DNA of 64,000 bases from Paenibacillus polygoni (lineage in GTDB: Bacteria > Bacillota > Bacilli > Paenibacillales > Paenibacillaceae): the NCBI RefSeq assembly GCF_030263935.1, contig NZ_CP127162.1, forward strand, positions 2,427,501-2,491,500. Reading direction: 5' to 3'. Position 1 is the stretch's first letter. Each line of letters opens with the position of its first letter. This document shows positions 1-8,338 of this stretch, one piece after another. The notes beneath the pieces are model-generated. The model ran no database searches. It saw nothing but the letters and a program-made list of their open reading frames with translations, and was not told the origin of the DNA. Both the position numbers and the translations under genes were made by a program.

Positions 1-1433
1 CGGACGCGATCACCTCTGCTTTTCCCGTACTTCATGATTACCGGGTGCTTATTGCACTCACCATGATTTTACTGCTCACAATCCTAAATCTGAGGGGAAT
101 TACGGAGTCAGCTTCCGTACTTGCATTACCGGTTTACTTATTTGTCTTTGCTATTATTGTGCTGATTATTACCGGATTTATAAAATACGCGATGGGCGGA
201 GCAGAACCGGCCGTACCCGTGGAATGGGGGAGCGCCGCAAACAATGTAAGTCTTTTTCTCTTGCTAAAAGCTTTCAGTTCCGGCTGTTCTGCGCTGACGG
301 GGGTAGAAGCGGTATCCAATGCCATTCCTAACTTCCGGGCCCCGGCAGAGAAGAACGCTGCAAAAACGTTAATTATGATGGGATCGATCCTTGGTTTTAT
401 GTTTATAGGGATCAGCTTACTTGCCTACTGGTATGGGATTATACCAAGCGAAAAAGAAACCGTCGTATCGCAAATTGCGAATTCGGTTTTTGGCAGGGGG
501 ACGATATATTACATCATCCAAGGGGTTACAGCACTAATTCTATTTTTAGCAGCAAATACGGCTTATTCTGCTTTTCCATTACTTGCTTTTATGTTAGCCA
601 AAGATAAATTTATGCCGCATATGTTTCTTGTTCGCGGTGATCGGCTCGGTTATTCCAATGGCATTATTTTTCTTGGTGTTCTATCTGCAATACTCGTAAT
701 TGCTTTTCACGGGAATACAGAAGGGCTGATCCCGCTGTATGCAGTTGGGGTGTTTATCCCCTTTACCTTGTCCCAACTCGGTATGATGATTCGCTGGATT
801 AAGCTAAAACCGTCTGGCTGGCATGTTAAACTGCTTATCAATACGATTGGGATGCTGACTACGCTGAGTATTACATTGATCTTTATTTTCACTAAATTCA
901 GTCAAGTATGGGCCGTCTTTATATTCTTACCGCTGGTGATATGGATCTTTATGCGGATTCACCGTCACTATATTCATGTAGCCGATCAGCTGCGAATTAA
1001 TATTCAGGAAGAGAAACTGCAAATCAAAGGCAGTACGGTCGTCGTTCCCATCGGGGGAATTACAAGTGTTGTTCGCAATTCACTCAGTTATGCTAAGTCA
1101 TTAACCGATAATGTGGTTGCCGTATATGTAGGCTTTGATGATGACAGCATTCATAAGATGGAAGAGAAGTGGGAGGTCTGGAATCCAGGCGTAAGACTCA
1201 TCACTCTGAAATCGAGTTACCGAAGTATTGTAAAGCCGCTTATTAAATTTATAGATACGGTGGAATGGAAGAAAAATGAGACAGACCATATCACCATTTT
1301 GATTCCGCAGTTTATTACAAAACATTGGTGGCAGTATGTTCTTCATAATCAAACCAGCCTGCTGCTTCGTGCTTATCTTTTCCGTCATAAAGACGTCGTT
1401 ATTTCTACAGTAACTTATCATCTAGATAAATAA
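1..1433 (+). CDS. kimA: KimA-type potassium/proton symporter (5' end outside window)
   Basis: The frame is open from the window edge, so about 476 C-terminal residues are visible and roughly the first 130 lie outside. The visible part holds the later membrane helices of an APC-superfamily transporter and then a cytosolic tail of about 150 residues. Stretches such as DAITSAFPVLHDY, LKAFSSGCSALTGVEA, RGDRLGYSNGIIFLG and the near-terminal LHNQTSLLLRAYLF match B. subtilis KimA (formerly YdaO) as I recall it. KimA imports K+ with protons and is inhibited by c-di-AMP through its cytosolic domain. In Bacillus a c-di-AMP riboswitch precedes the gene; that region is not in the window. A terminator follows directly. 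A generic amino acid permease is the alternative. Confidence 0.88.
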   Translation, partial: DAITSAFPVLHDYRVLIALTMILLLTILNLRGITESASVLALPVYLFVFAIIVLIITGFIKYAMGGAEPAVPVEWGSAANNVSLFLLLKAFSSGCSALTGVEAVSNAIPNFRAPAEKNAAKTLIMMGSILGFMFIGISLLAYWYGIIPSEKETVVSQIANSVFGRGTIYYIIQGVTALILFLAANTAYSAFPLLAFMLAKDKFMPHMFLVRGDRLGYSNGIIFLGVLSAILVIAFHGNTEGLIPLYAVGVFIPFTLSQLGMMIRWIKLKPSGWHVKLLINTIGMLTTLSITLIFIFTKFSQVWAVFIFLPLVIWIFMRIHRHYIHVADQLRINIQEEKLQIKGSTVVVPIGGITSVVRNSLSYAKSLTDNVVAVYVGFDDDSIHKMEEKWEVWNPGVRLITLKSSYRSIVKPLIKFIDTVEWKKNETDHITILIPQFITKHWWQYVLHNQTSLLLRAYLFRHKDVVISTVTYHLDK

Positions 1434-1442
1434 TAGGGAAGA

Positions 1443-1472
1443 AGCCGTCTTCTAAGGAGACGGTTTTCTTTT
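1443..1472 (+). terminator. Rho-independent terminator after kimA
   Basis: The arms GCCGTCT and AGACGG enclose a short loop and are followed by a T-rich tract, ten bases after the kimA stop codon. Confidence 0.8.
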
Positions 1473-1490
1473 TAATAAGGGGGATTCGAT

Positions 1491-1532
1491 AATCAAAGCT
1501 AAATATGTTACTCTTTAAGGTAGCGTTTGATT
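1491..1532 (+). promoter_or_regulatory. Leader hairpin upstream of small membrane protein gene
   Basis: AATCAAAGCTA at 1491-1501 pairs with TAGCGTTTGATT at 1521-1532 with one bulged G, giving an 11-bp stem with a 19-base loop. It lies between the kimA terminator and the ribosome site of the next gene. It has no T-run, so it is not a terminator. It could be an operator or an mRNA stability structure. Confidence 0.4.
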
Positions 1533-1560
1533 ATTAAGTAACTAGAGGTGGATTAGCACT

Positions 1561-1950
1561 TTGAAACGAGAGAAAAACAAAAAAAACATACTCACTTTTG
1601 TAAAAGAAAATAAGGAACTTGAAGTACCGATCAAAGCAACAGGTTCTTTCAACTGGGTTGGCTCTTTTCGCCTATTTAACGTATACCGAAAAGTAAAACC
1701 TACGCGTATGATTTTGCCTGCGCTTATCATATTGTATTTTATTGTGGCTCAGATCATCATTATGTTCTTCTCCATCCTGGTGTCCACATCATTTTTCCCA
1801 GCCTTTCTGGTAGGTTTTGCGGTATGGGCACTGCTGAACAAATATTTAATCTGGGTGCTAAAAGAAACTACGGTCAGAACGGTGATCAAAGAGGGATATA
1901 CACCTCTTGAAAATGCAGACAAGCAGTATGTAGATTCTTTGTATCTATAA
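1561..1950 (+). CDS. Small two-helix membrane protein of unknown function
   Basis: The product is 129 residues. I chose the TTG start at 1561 because AGAGGTGG lies a suitable distance upstream and the N-terminus is rich in lysine (KREKNKKN). Two hydrophobic segments (about residues 56-77 and 80-98) are joined by a very short turn, with a basic N-terminal and a mixed C-terminal cytosolic region. I do not recognise the family. It is monocistronic, with a leader hairpin upstream and a strong terminator 29 bases after the stop codon. Confidence 0.7.
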   Translation: MKREKNKKNILTFVKENKELEVPIKATGSFNWVGSFRLFNVYRKVKPTRMILPALIILYFIVAQIIIMFFSILVSTSFFPAFLVGFAVWALLNKYLIWVLKETTVRTVIKEGYTPLENADKQYVDSLYL

Positions 1951-1978
1951 TTTTGATGTGTCACATCACTATCACTCC

Positions 1979-2004
1979 AAAAAACCGTCATGGACGGTTT
2001 TTTT
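1979..2004 (+). terminator. Rho-independent terminator
   Basis: AAAACCGTC and GACGGTTTT pair around a three-base ATG loop, followed by a run of T. It closes the small membrane protein gene. Confidence 0.9.
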
Positions 2005-2125
2005 GTGTTTTATAAACCAAGATAAGCTAAAAAACCCATTTTAATGTAGATTTATAGTAGAATAGTAGGGGGAGTTACTAGATTTATAGTTAATTACCAC
2101 CACTACAAGAGAATGGGGAAAACAT

Positions 2126-3376
2126 ATGAGACCATGGGGAAAATTAGTTTTGAGCTGTGCCATACTACTAGGAGGTACTGTTGGAAGTACCGGTGTTCCT
2201 TCTACTTATGCAGCAACAAATCAAGTAAAAATCGTACTGGACGGTTACTCACTTCCGTTCCCAGTAGCACCTGTCGTTATTAGCGGAACAACAATGGTTC
2301 CTTTCCGTGCTATTTCTGAAGCACTTGGCATTGAAGTACAATGGAATCAGAAACTTAAAAAAATTACAGCAACGAAACAGACTGATGAAGGAAGTAAAGT
2401 CGTAGAACTTACCATGGGAAATAAAACAGCGAAAGTAAATGGACAAAATGTACCTCTTACTCTTGCACCAAGAACGATCAGTAATACAACGATGATCCCG
2501 CTTAGCTTTTTCAGTCAGCAGTTTGGAGCAGCCGTCGGTTGGAATCAAGCCGCAAAGACCGTGTCGATCACTTCTCCAAGAGAAGAAATGTACACACTGG
2601 GATTCTATGCTCTTCGCTCTTATGATGAAATCAATTATCTGCCAAGCCTGGATGCTGCCGCTTTCGGTTGGGGACGAATCGACCGGGAAGGAAACTTCAC
2701 AACCACAGGTGATGAATATAAATGGCCTTCTTCACTAGGAGACATCACAGGAGAGAGTATTATACAAGAAGCACAAAGTGCGGGGACAACCTCTTCTTTC
2801 ATGGTATACGCCTTAGATGGGCAGCTTGAGCTTACGAAGAATTTGGAAGATAAGCAGCTTCAAGCTAAGACCATTGAGGGGATCGTGACTACAGCGGTAG
2901 AAAAAGGATTTAAAGGAATTACACTTGATTTTGAAGGCCTTGGACTTACGGGTGATGCTGCCAAGGTGAAAAGTGATTACAATGCTTTTGTCAAAGCAAT
3001 TGCTGCACGGGCTCACGCGGAAGGACTTACCTTAACGCTTGCTCTTCACCCAATTAATAGTTCCTACAAAGGCTACGACTACAAAACATTAGGAAGTCTA
3101 GCTGATGAGCTTATCATCATGGCATATGCCTTTGAAAATGAAAAAGGACCCGAACCTCTTGCTAAGGTAGACGAAGCGATTCGCCTTGCACTGAAAGAGA
3201 CAAGTAAAGATAAACTGCTCCTTGGTATCTCTAGAGGCAGTGAAGATGCAGCGAGCATTAACAGTAAGATTGGTCTTGCCAAACGGTACGATCTCAAAGG
3301 AATAGCACTGTGGAGACTAGGCATTATTGGCCCTGCGGCTTGGGCTGAGATGAATAAGTCCATTGTACTTGACTAA
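2126..3376 (+). CDS. Secreted stalk-domain protein with GH18-like catalytic domain
   Basis: The 416-residue product starts with a signal peptide (cleavage probably after STYAA, residue 30). Residues about 32-150 form a copper-amine-oxidase-N (stalk) repeat domain, with typical phrases such as TTMVPFRAISEALG and TTMIPLSFFSQQFG. Residues about 155-410 resemble GH18-type enzymes of the spore-cortex/YaaH group. GITLDFE at 264-270 carries the presumed catalytic Glu270 and Asp268, and ELIIMAY gives the later M-x-Y motif. The first aspartate of the usual DxxDxDxE is Thr here, so activity on peptidoglycan or chitin-like glycans is inferred, not certain. The start is ATG with a weak GGGG site. A terminator follows. 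Confidence 0.8.
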   Translation: MRPWGKLVLSCAILLGGTVGSTGVPSTYAATNQVKIVLDGYSLPFPVAPVVISGTTMVPFRAISEALGIEVQWNQKLKKITATKQTDEGSKVVELTMGNKTAKVNGQNVPLTLAPRTISNTTMIPLSFFSQQFGAAVGWNQAAKTVSITSPREEMYTLGFYALRSYDEINYLPSLDAAAFGWGRIDREGNFTTTGDEYKWPSSLGDITGESIIQEAQSAGTTSSFMVYALDGQLELTKNLEDKQLQAKTIEGIVTTAVEKGFKGITLDFEGLGLTGDAAKVKSDYNAFVKAIAARAHAEGLTLTLALHPINSSYKGYDYKTLGSLADELIIMAYAFENEKGPEPLAKVDEAIRLALKETSKDKLLLGISRGSEDAASINSKIGLAKRYDLKGIALWRLGIIGPAAWAEMNKSIVLD

Positions 3377-3403
3377 TGAGGCTCATTTTCATATAAGTAA
3401 GCG

Positions 3404-3444
3404 AAAGAACACAGTCCCTTGTTTGTGAGGCTGTGTTCTTTTTC
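3404..3444 (+). terminator. Rho-independent terminator
   Basis: AAAGAACACAG and CTGTGTTCTTT are perfect complementary arms followed by a T-run. The element lies between the GH18-like gene and the PH-domain gene. Confidence 0.9.
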
Positions 3445-3518
3445 CTGAATTTAACTGATCTTTTCGATAAACATCCTATATAATATGGAAACAAATGATT
3501 TAGAAAGAGGGATGAGAC

Positions 3519-3896
3519 ATGGGTTTCTTTGATGGATTGCTGGGAAATGCTTCGCAAGTCAATTTAAATGAAATACAGAAGGAGTTTACTCCTTTGCTTG
3601 CTCCAAATGAACAAATTGAGCGTGCGTACAAGTTAATAAGGGATCTGTTTATTTTTACGAATAAGCGTCTGATTATTGTCGATAAACAAGGATTAACTGG
3701 GAGAAAAGTGGAGTATCATTCGATTCCTTATAAAAGTATATCGCATTATTCCATTGAGACGGCAGGACACTTCGACATGGAAGCAGAGCTGAAAATCTAT
3801 ATCTCCAGCAGTACGGTACCGATTCAGAAAAACTTTAATAAAAGTACAAATATTTATGAAATACAAAGTGTGTTGTCCTATTATATTTTGAATTAA
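3519..3896 (+). CDS. Bacterial PH-domain protein (YvbH-like)
   Basis: This 125-residue soluble protein consists almost entirely of one bacterial pleckstrin-homology fold (PF08000 type). The family phrases LLAPNEQIERAYKLIRDLFIFTNKRLI and YKSISHYSIETAG (given here in part) are clear. It has no signal peptide or membrane helix. The start is ATG with AGAAAGAGGG just upstream, and a TATAAT at 3479-3484 is a plausible -10. The molecular role of this family is not established. It precedes two small membrane proteins, but the 74-base gap does not prove an operon. Confidence 0.85.
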   Translation: MGFFDGLLGNASQVNLNEIQKEFTPLLAPNEQIERAYKLIRDLFIFTNKRLIIVDKQGLTGRKVEYHSIPYKSISHYSIETAGHFDMEAELKIYISSSTVPIQKNFNKSTNIYEIQSVLSYYILN

Positions 3897-3970
3897 ATGA
3901 ATGATCAGATTGTGATCACTTAGTACAGTCATCATGGACAGTCAGGAGCGAGAAAATTAGTTCAATTGAA

Positions 3971-4573
3971 GTGTTAAATCAAATACTCTTTGCAGCAAGC
4001 GTGGTCTTCGTTTGCTGCATCGTTAGTATATTCTGTATTTGGCTAAGTAGAGGTATGTTAAAGCTCTATAGAATGGTTAGAAGTGTACGGATCAACCAAG
4101 TGTATTTAAACCCACCGGAACGTTTGAGGCTAGGAGAGTGGGCTGAACTGTTTTTATATGGGACAGCTATAGTAACTCTTTTATTGTTTTGTATCATTCG
4201 TATTGTTATCGTTTTTCTAGCACCCGAAGATGCGATGGTACTACCTGAATCTGAAGGTCTAACATATAGAGATATTGTGTTGTACTTCTTCAATGGACAC
4301 AGAAATGAACTTGGGTGGAATCATTACATTGCGATTATTTTAAATTCTTTAGGTGCGTTCTTTTTTGTTATTTTACTCATTATCTTGATTCTGAAACTGG
4401 GGTTAGCTATATCTAATAAATTGCGAAAAGAGCGATCCTTTCGAAGTGGAAAAGGAATGAGATTGTTACGTAAAGAAGAAAGCAGGATAAGTTCGAAATC
4501 TGTAAGTATATTCGTTTTTTTATCCGGATTTTTTCGTTATACAAGCCAACTATTTCTTTATTGGTATGAATAG
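3971..4573 (+). CDS. Membrane protein of unknown function, first of a tandem pair
   Basis: The product is 200 residues with three hydrophobic helices: about residues 6-24, 59-80 and 117-141. A basic C-terminal region (KLRKERS, MRLLRKEE) and an aromatic tail follow. I do not recognise the family. The GTG at 3971 is far from the only ribosome-like site (AGGAGC near 3944-3949). An in-frame ATT at 3956 would be better spaced, so the start is uncertain. Its C-terminal half resembles the next gene (LGWNHYIAIILNSLGA against IMWNDYVALALYLTGA), and both genes are preceded by the 13-base string CTTAGTACAGTCA, so the pair looks like an old duplication. Confidence 0.6.
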   Translation: MLNQILFAASVVFVCCIVSIFCIWLSRGMLKLYRMVRSVRINQVYLNPPERLRLGEWAELFLYGTAIVTLLLFCIIRIVIVFLAPEDAMVLPESEGLTYRDIVLYFFNGHRNELGWNHYIAIILNSLGAFFFVILLIILILKLGLAISNKLRKERSFRSGKGMRLLRKEESRISSKSVSIFVFLSGFFRYTSQLFLYWYE

Positions 4574-4618
4574 ATAAAAGTAAGATTCCTCTTAGTACAG
4601 TCAGAAGGAGAAATGATT

Positions 4619-4939
4619 TTGGATCATAGGGTAGGGACTGGGTTTACAGTAACATCGCAACGTATCCTAAGCGGAGAACTGAGCGAAATCATGTGGAACG
4701 ATTATGTGGCTTTAGCCTTATACTTGACGGGCGCGATCTGGCTTATTTCTTCTCTATATGTAGATATTAGATGGTTCTTTGAGAGGAGAATGAAGAAGCG
4801 CCAAGGAATGAGTGAAAGGGACATCTTCTCAAGAAGACGGGAACAACATGCACGGGTGCGTAAGTCGCGAGGATATATAGAACCTGGGATACTCATCGCG
4901 GTTGCTTTTGTGTTTAGAGATTGGTATGTCCTTTTTTAA
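4619..4939 (+). CDS. Small membrane protein, second of a tandem pair
   Basis: This product of about 106 residues has one clear hydrophobic helix (ALALYLTGAIWLISSLY), a strongly basic stretch (FERRMKKRQ, SRRREQHARVRKSR) and a second hydrophobic segment at the C-terminus. The ribosome site AAGGAG ends at 4610. That is only two bases from the ATG at 4613 but eight from the in-frame TTG at 4619, so I prefer TTG. It looks like a shortened relative of the C-terminal half of the preceding gene. Function is unknown, and it could be a decaying paralogue. Confidence 0.5.
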   Translation: MDHRVGTGFTVTSQRILSGELSEIMWNDYVALALYLTGAIWLISSLYVDIRWFFERRMKKRQGMSERDIFSRRREQHARVRKSRGYIEPGILIAVAFVFRDWYVLF

Positions 4940-5084
4940 TAAGGATCGATCTAGACGTTCTGTGTATGAAATCTTTTTTATGGGGCTTACATATTGTCTA
5001 TAGCATTTATCGTCATTTGATATTATACTGTAAAAAATATACATATATTTGTGATGATGGGTCTCGTTATTCGGAAGCATATCT

Positions 5085-5323
5085 ACAGAGAACTGCTGGT
5101 ACGCTGAGAGGCAGGATGATGGCCGAAGAACTGCTCACCCCGGAGCAAGGGTGGATCATTATGTCCTAATGAATGATTAATACTCCGTCTAACCAGCGTT
5201 AACAGGTCTTTAAGATGTGGTGGGATATATATAAGATGTAGGATTGTCTATATTCCATCACGAAGAAGAGTGGTACCGCGTCAGACGTTAGCCTGTCGCC
5301 TCTTTTGAGGCGGCGGGCTTTTT
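5085..5323 (+). promoter_or_regulatory. T-box riboswitch with terminator
   Basis: The T-box core AGAGTGGTACCGCG is at 5267-5280. It is followed by a 13-pair terminator (5290-5302 with 5307-5319, TTTT loop) ending in a T-run. Upstream, GCTGGT (5095-5100) pairs with ACCAGC (5192-5197) as the base of Stem I, preceded by the usual AGAGA. TGGT at 5271-5274 predicts a tRNA whose base 73 is A. The specifier codon could not be fixed by hand; ATG at 5173-5175 (after GA) is a candidate for Met, and ATT and TAC nearby are alternatives. An extended -10 (TGATATTAT, 5018-5026) is a possible promoter. The next gene, a methyltransferase, starts 26 bases after the T-run. Confidence 0.9.
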
Positions 5324-5348
5324 ATTTTCGATAAGGGAGGCAGTTACG

Positions 5349-6170
5349 ATGAGTCATATTATTGATTACTATTCCCGCTTTGATGAATGGGGAAGGCTTG
5401 ACCGTGAACCACTGGAGTTTATCGTGAACATGCATTTTATCAATAAGTATTTACCGCAGGAGGGACATCTGCTGGATAACGGAGCGGGTCCTGGTAAATA
5501 TGCAATGAAGCTCGCACAGGAAGGATACCGGATTAGTATATCTGTTTTGACGCCTGCCCTTGTAGCATTTGCGAGAGAACAAGCAAAAAACTTGCAATTG
5601 GAGTCTTCCTTTACTGGTTTTCACGTTCAGAATGCGACAGATTTACATGAGCTGGCAGATAACTCATTTGATGCAAGTCTGATGCTTGGACCTATGTACC
5701 ATCTTCAAAAAAAAGATGAAAGGTTGGCAGCAGTACAGGAACTATATCGAGTGACAAAAGAAGAAGGGATCGTATTTGTCGCTTTCCAATCCCGGACGAG
5801 AATGCTGTTCAATTCACTCCAGAATCCAGGGCATTGGAAGCCGAATCATACGATGGAAGGGATTGAAGCATTTTTATCCAGCAGCAGCTTTACACATGAT
5901 GAACCAGGCAGATTTACGGGTGTTTACTACTACGGTGTGGAAGAAATTCAGCCTTTTATGGAGAGTAACGGGTTCAGTACGATTGAACTGATTGGTTCAA
6001 CCAGTATCGGGGGATTGCTGGATGCAAATGCACAAGAATACTGGAAAGAGCAGGGGGAAGAAGCTTATCAGAGGGTTATATCGATGATGATTCAAACGGC
6101 AGCTGACCCTTCAATCCTTGGTCTATCTTCCCACTTGCTGTATATAGGACGTAAAAACAAAATAAACTAG
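5349..6170 (+). CDS. Class I SAM-dependent methyltransferase under T-box control
   Basis: The 273-residue soluble protein has a Rossmann-type methyltransferase fold. SAM motif I is LLDNGAGPGKY (about residues 40-50), motif IV is DASLMLGPMYHL, and a post-motif region EELYRVTKEEGIVFVAF-like follows. No substrate can be read from sequence. The start is ATG with AAGGGAGG eight bases upstream. The gene sits directly behind a T-box leader, so transcription should rise when one specific tRNA is uncharged. That is unusual for a methyltransferase, as T-boxes normally control aminoacyl-tRNA synthetases, amino acid biosynthesis or transport. The next gene is convergent. Confidence 0.85.
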   Translation: MSHIIDYYSRFDEWGRLDREPLEFIVNMHFINKYLPQEGHLLDNGAGPGKYAMKLAQEGYRISISVLTPALVAFAREQAKNLQLESSFTGFHVQNATDLHELADNSFDASLMLGPMYHLQKKDERLAAVQELYRVTKEEGIVFVAFQSRTRMLFNSLQNPGHWKPNHTMEGIEAFLSSSSFTHDEPGRFTGVYYYGVEEIQPFMESNGFSTIELIGSTSIGGLLDANAQEYWKEQGEEAYQRVISMMIQTAADPSILGLSSHLLYIGRKNKIN

Positions 6171-6185
6171 GAACGATTTCCTGAT

Positions 6186-6887
6186 TCATACTTTTTCTTG
6201 TGAAGCGCAGCGCTGAGCAGGAGATACACACATCATAATAAAGACAATCAGCAGAAGACCGCTAGCGGCCCATACAGCTTGATCTTCTAGACGATGCGTG
6301 GCAAATGTTCCGATAAAAGCCCCGCCCAGAAAAGAACTGATGATGGTGGCAAACTTTTTAAACTGAACAGATGCAGATTGATCTTTACGAAACAAAGAAA
6401 TATAGAGGGCTCTAGATGCTGTATATAAATTCCCTGTCGTCACGGTCGTATTATATGTCCACCCCTCTAAGGAACGAAAGGTCGAGATTTGCAGAGAGCC
6501 AACAAATACAATCAGAATGGTTACAATCATGTTAGGAACAGACGCAGGAAGAAACCCGACACCAAAAAGCACGAGAATCTCTAACAAAAGTACGGCTCTC
6601 GAAGGATCTAATAATTTCCGTATGATCCAAGGATGATTGAGCATTTGCGCGACGAATACTCCGGTGATAAAGGCTGCTATAGGTGGAATGCGCACAAGAG
6701 CTTCATGCACGTTCCCCTTGGCAGCCTCAATACCGAGAAGAACCATATTTCCGGTCTGGGCGGTAGAGAAGACACCATCTCTGCCTATGTATGTATAAGC
6801 ATCAAGATAACCTGCTACAAGTGATAATATAGCACCGATATAAACCGATTCTGGTGTTAATTTCAGCGTCTTTCGTTTACTGTACAT
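6186..6887 (-). CDS. YoaK-family (DUF1275) membrane protein
   Basis: The product is 233 residues with about six hydrophobic helices. The N-terminal signature is typical of the family: GAILSLVAGYLDAYTYIGRD, then FSTAQTGNMVLLGI. A later stretch (TTVTTGNLYTASRAL) is also conserved. The family is widespread in bacteria and has no proven transport substrate. It is convergent with the methyltransferase, 15 bases apart, and no terminator is obvious between the two. Confidence 0.9.
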   Translation of the reverse strand: MYSKRKTLKLTPESVYIGAILSLVAGYLDAYTYIGRDGVFSTAQTGNMVLLGIEAAKGNVHEALVRIPPIAAFITGVFVAQMLNHPWIIRKLLDPSRAVLLLEILVLFGVGFLPASVPNMIVTILIVFVGSLQISTFRSLEGWTYNTTVTTGNLYTASRALYISLFRKDQSASVQFKKFATIISSFLGGAFIGTFATHRLEDQAVWAASGLLLIVFIMMCVSPAQRCASQEKV

Positions 6888-6974
6888 ATCAGACTTCCTT
6901 TATCATTTACTTGTCTTCAAGATGCCTAATCTATCCTTATTTTATTCACTATAAAAAAGGACTCATGCATACAA

Positions 6975-7014
6975 ACACTCAAGCACTCAAGCACTCAAAC
7001 GCTCAAACAATCAT
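6975..7014. repeat. 8-bp tandem repeat at the 3' end of the ATL gene
   Basis: Five imperfect copies of an 8-base unit (ACACTCAA, GCACTCAA twice, ACGCTCAA, ACAATCAT) run into the stop codon of the neighbouring minus-strand gene. This is simple-sequence expansion, not a CRISPR array. Confidence 0.8.
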
Positions 7015-7310
7015 GCTTGATACTTCGTAAGGTCAATTCGCTTCGAAAGATTAAGCTCAATACCTTCGCTCTCAAGTAGACTTTGCTGCAGCAGACGGTG
7101 TCCTTCATCACTCATTGAAATTTCCCCTTGCTTATTCACTACCCGATGCCATGGAAGACGATATTTATCACTCATGGAATGCAGGATTCGTACGACTTGT
7201 CTTGCTCCCCTAGGACTGCCTGCCAAAGCGGCTACTTGTCCATAGGTCATCACTTTTCCTTCTGGAATCGATTGTATGATATCGATTACTCTAGCTGTAA
7301 AAGGCTGCAT
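7011..7310 (-). CDS. Alkyltransferase-like (ATL) protein
   Basis: The 99-residue protein matches only the DNA-binding domain of O6-alkylguanine-DNA alkyltransferases: GKVMTYGQVAALAGSPRGAR, then LPWHRVVN. In true alkyltransferases this motif is PCHR with a reactive cysteine. Here it is Trp (PWHR), which defines the ATL group. ATL proteins bind O6-alkylguanine and flag it for nucleotide excision repair; they do not transfer the alkyl group. The start is ATG, and the length is normal for the group. The 8-bp tandem repeat abuts its 3' end. An AlkC-like repair gene lies 11 kb away. Confidence 0.9.
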   Translation of the reverse strand: MQPFTARVIDIIQSIPEGKVMTYGQVAALAGSPRGARQVVRILHSMSDKYRLPWHRVVNKQGEISMSDEGHRLLQQSLLESEGIELNLSKRIDLTKYQA

Positions 7311-7516
7311 ACTATGAACTCTCCTTCTCTTAGTCTCATCATGCCTAAGTATATCAGAAGATTTGGAGAATGAATAAAGTGCGAATAGAGTACAAATAAA
7401 CTACAAATAAAGTCAAACCTCCTTCACTAATCCCAAATATTGTTTCAATATATAATAATTTGAATAATAAGTTTTATAACCTTTTTGGAATGGTGGGTTT
7501 TAAGGGAGGTAATACA

Positions 7517-8068
7517 ATGTCTTTAAAAAAGAGAAACGGAATTTATCTAGCAGGTTCCATTCTCATTCTTTTGCTCATTCTTGTTTATTATATAAGCAGC
7601 AGGCCGGATCCGCTCTACGGTAATGATCAAGCATCGATTAAGAAGATCCTTGAATCTATATCACCTTCTCAAAACAAGGAAGTAGAGATATTAGAGATTA
7701 AGGATATCTATGGTAAAAGAGTAGTCGCTTTTCTAAATGATAACGATCCCTCGTATGCTGAATTCAAAAAAGATGAAGAAGGGAATTATCAATTTTCTAA
7801 TTTTGAAAGCCAGACCGATAAGGGTTTACCGTCTTTTCTTATTCAAGATTTTAGTGACCAAGAGGAAGTTCATGCAGCTTCCATGATGTTTATAACAAAT
7901 CAGAATAACACCATCTCGAGGTTGGAACTCACTGTGAATGAGGACCAAGTATTCGAGCGAGAATTTAAACTGCATCAGAAAGCTGTGGAATGGATTGAAC
8001 TTCCGAAGTCTAATGAATATCGCTTCAAATACAAATATTATGATGAGAACGATAAACTAATCGATTAA
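7517..8068 (+). CDS. Membrane-anchored protein of unknown function
   Basis: I chose the ATG at 7517 because AAGGGAGGT lies just upstream (7502-7510); an in-frame start at 7460 has no such site. The 183-residue product has a basic N-terminus and one hydrophobic helix (about residues 8-26). An extracellular domain of about 155 residues, rich in Asp, Glu, Lys and aromatic residues, follows. It has no lipobox and I do not recognise the family. It is monocistronic with a strong terminator. Confidence 0.7.
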   Translation: MSLKKRNGIYLAGSILILLLILVYYISSRPDPLYGNDQASIKKILESISPSQNKEVEILEIKDIYGKRVVAFLNDNDPSYAEFKKDEEGNYQFSNFESQTDKGLPSFLIQDFSDQEEVHAASMMFITNQNNTISRLELTVNEDQVFEREFKLHQKAVEWIELPKSNEYRFKYKYYDENDKLID

Positions 8069-8080
8069 AGGAAAACTGGA

Positions 8081-8115
8081 AAACTCTCTGCTGCTTCTAA
8101 ACAGAGAGTTTTTTT
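8081..8115 (+). terminator. Rho-independent terminator
   Basis: AACTCTCTG and CAGAGAGTT are perfect arms around a GCTTCT-type loop, followed by a run of T. Confidence 0.92.
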
Positions 8116-8146
8116 GCATTCAATATAATATTTATAAAATAATGGG

Positions 8147-8176
8147 TTGACTGGATACAAAAACAAACGGTAATAT
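8147..8176 (+). promoter_or_regulatory. Sigma-A type promoter of the pullulanase gene
   Basis: TTGACT (8147-8152) and TAATAT (8171-8176) are separated by 18 bases. The predicted start of transcription, near 8183, falls on the first cre-like operator. This leaves a 5' leader of about 230 bases before the coding region. Confidence 0.65.
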
Positions 8177-8181
8177 ATTGG

Positions 8182-8195
8182 TGCAAACGGTTTCA
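8182..8195 (+). promoter_or_regulatory. cre/LacI-family operator at the pullulanase transcription start
   Basis: TGCAAACGGTTTCA differs from the cre consensus TGTAANCGNTNNCA at one position. Its place at +1 fits repression by CcpA or by a MalR-like LacI-family repressor. Confidence 0.6.
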
Positions 8196-8338
8196 TTTTG
8201 GAGAGAAGCTGAAATATAGATACATAACAGAATAATCGATACTGTCACAGTAAAAGTAGAAAGAAATGAGGTGATCGCCTTCTTTCAGAAACGTTAGTTT
8301 ATTCTTAAACTCGGGCATATAAGGGCATTGATTATCGC

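Noticed and set aside
4921..5169. 82-codon plus-strand frame after the second small membrane protein gene
   Set aside because: It overlaps Stem I of the T-box leader, has no ribosome site and has an unnatural composition.
6975..7014. Possible CRISPR array
   Set aside because: The repeats are 8 bases long and contiguous, with no spacers and no cas genes nearby.
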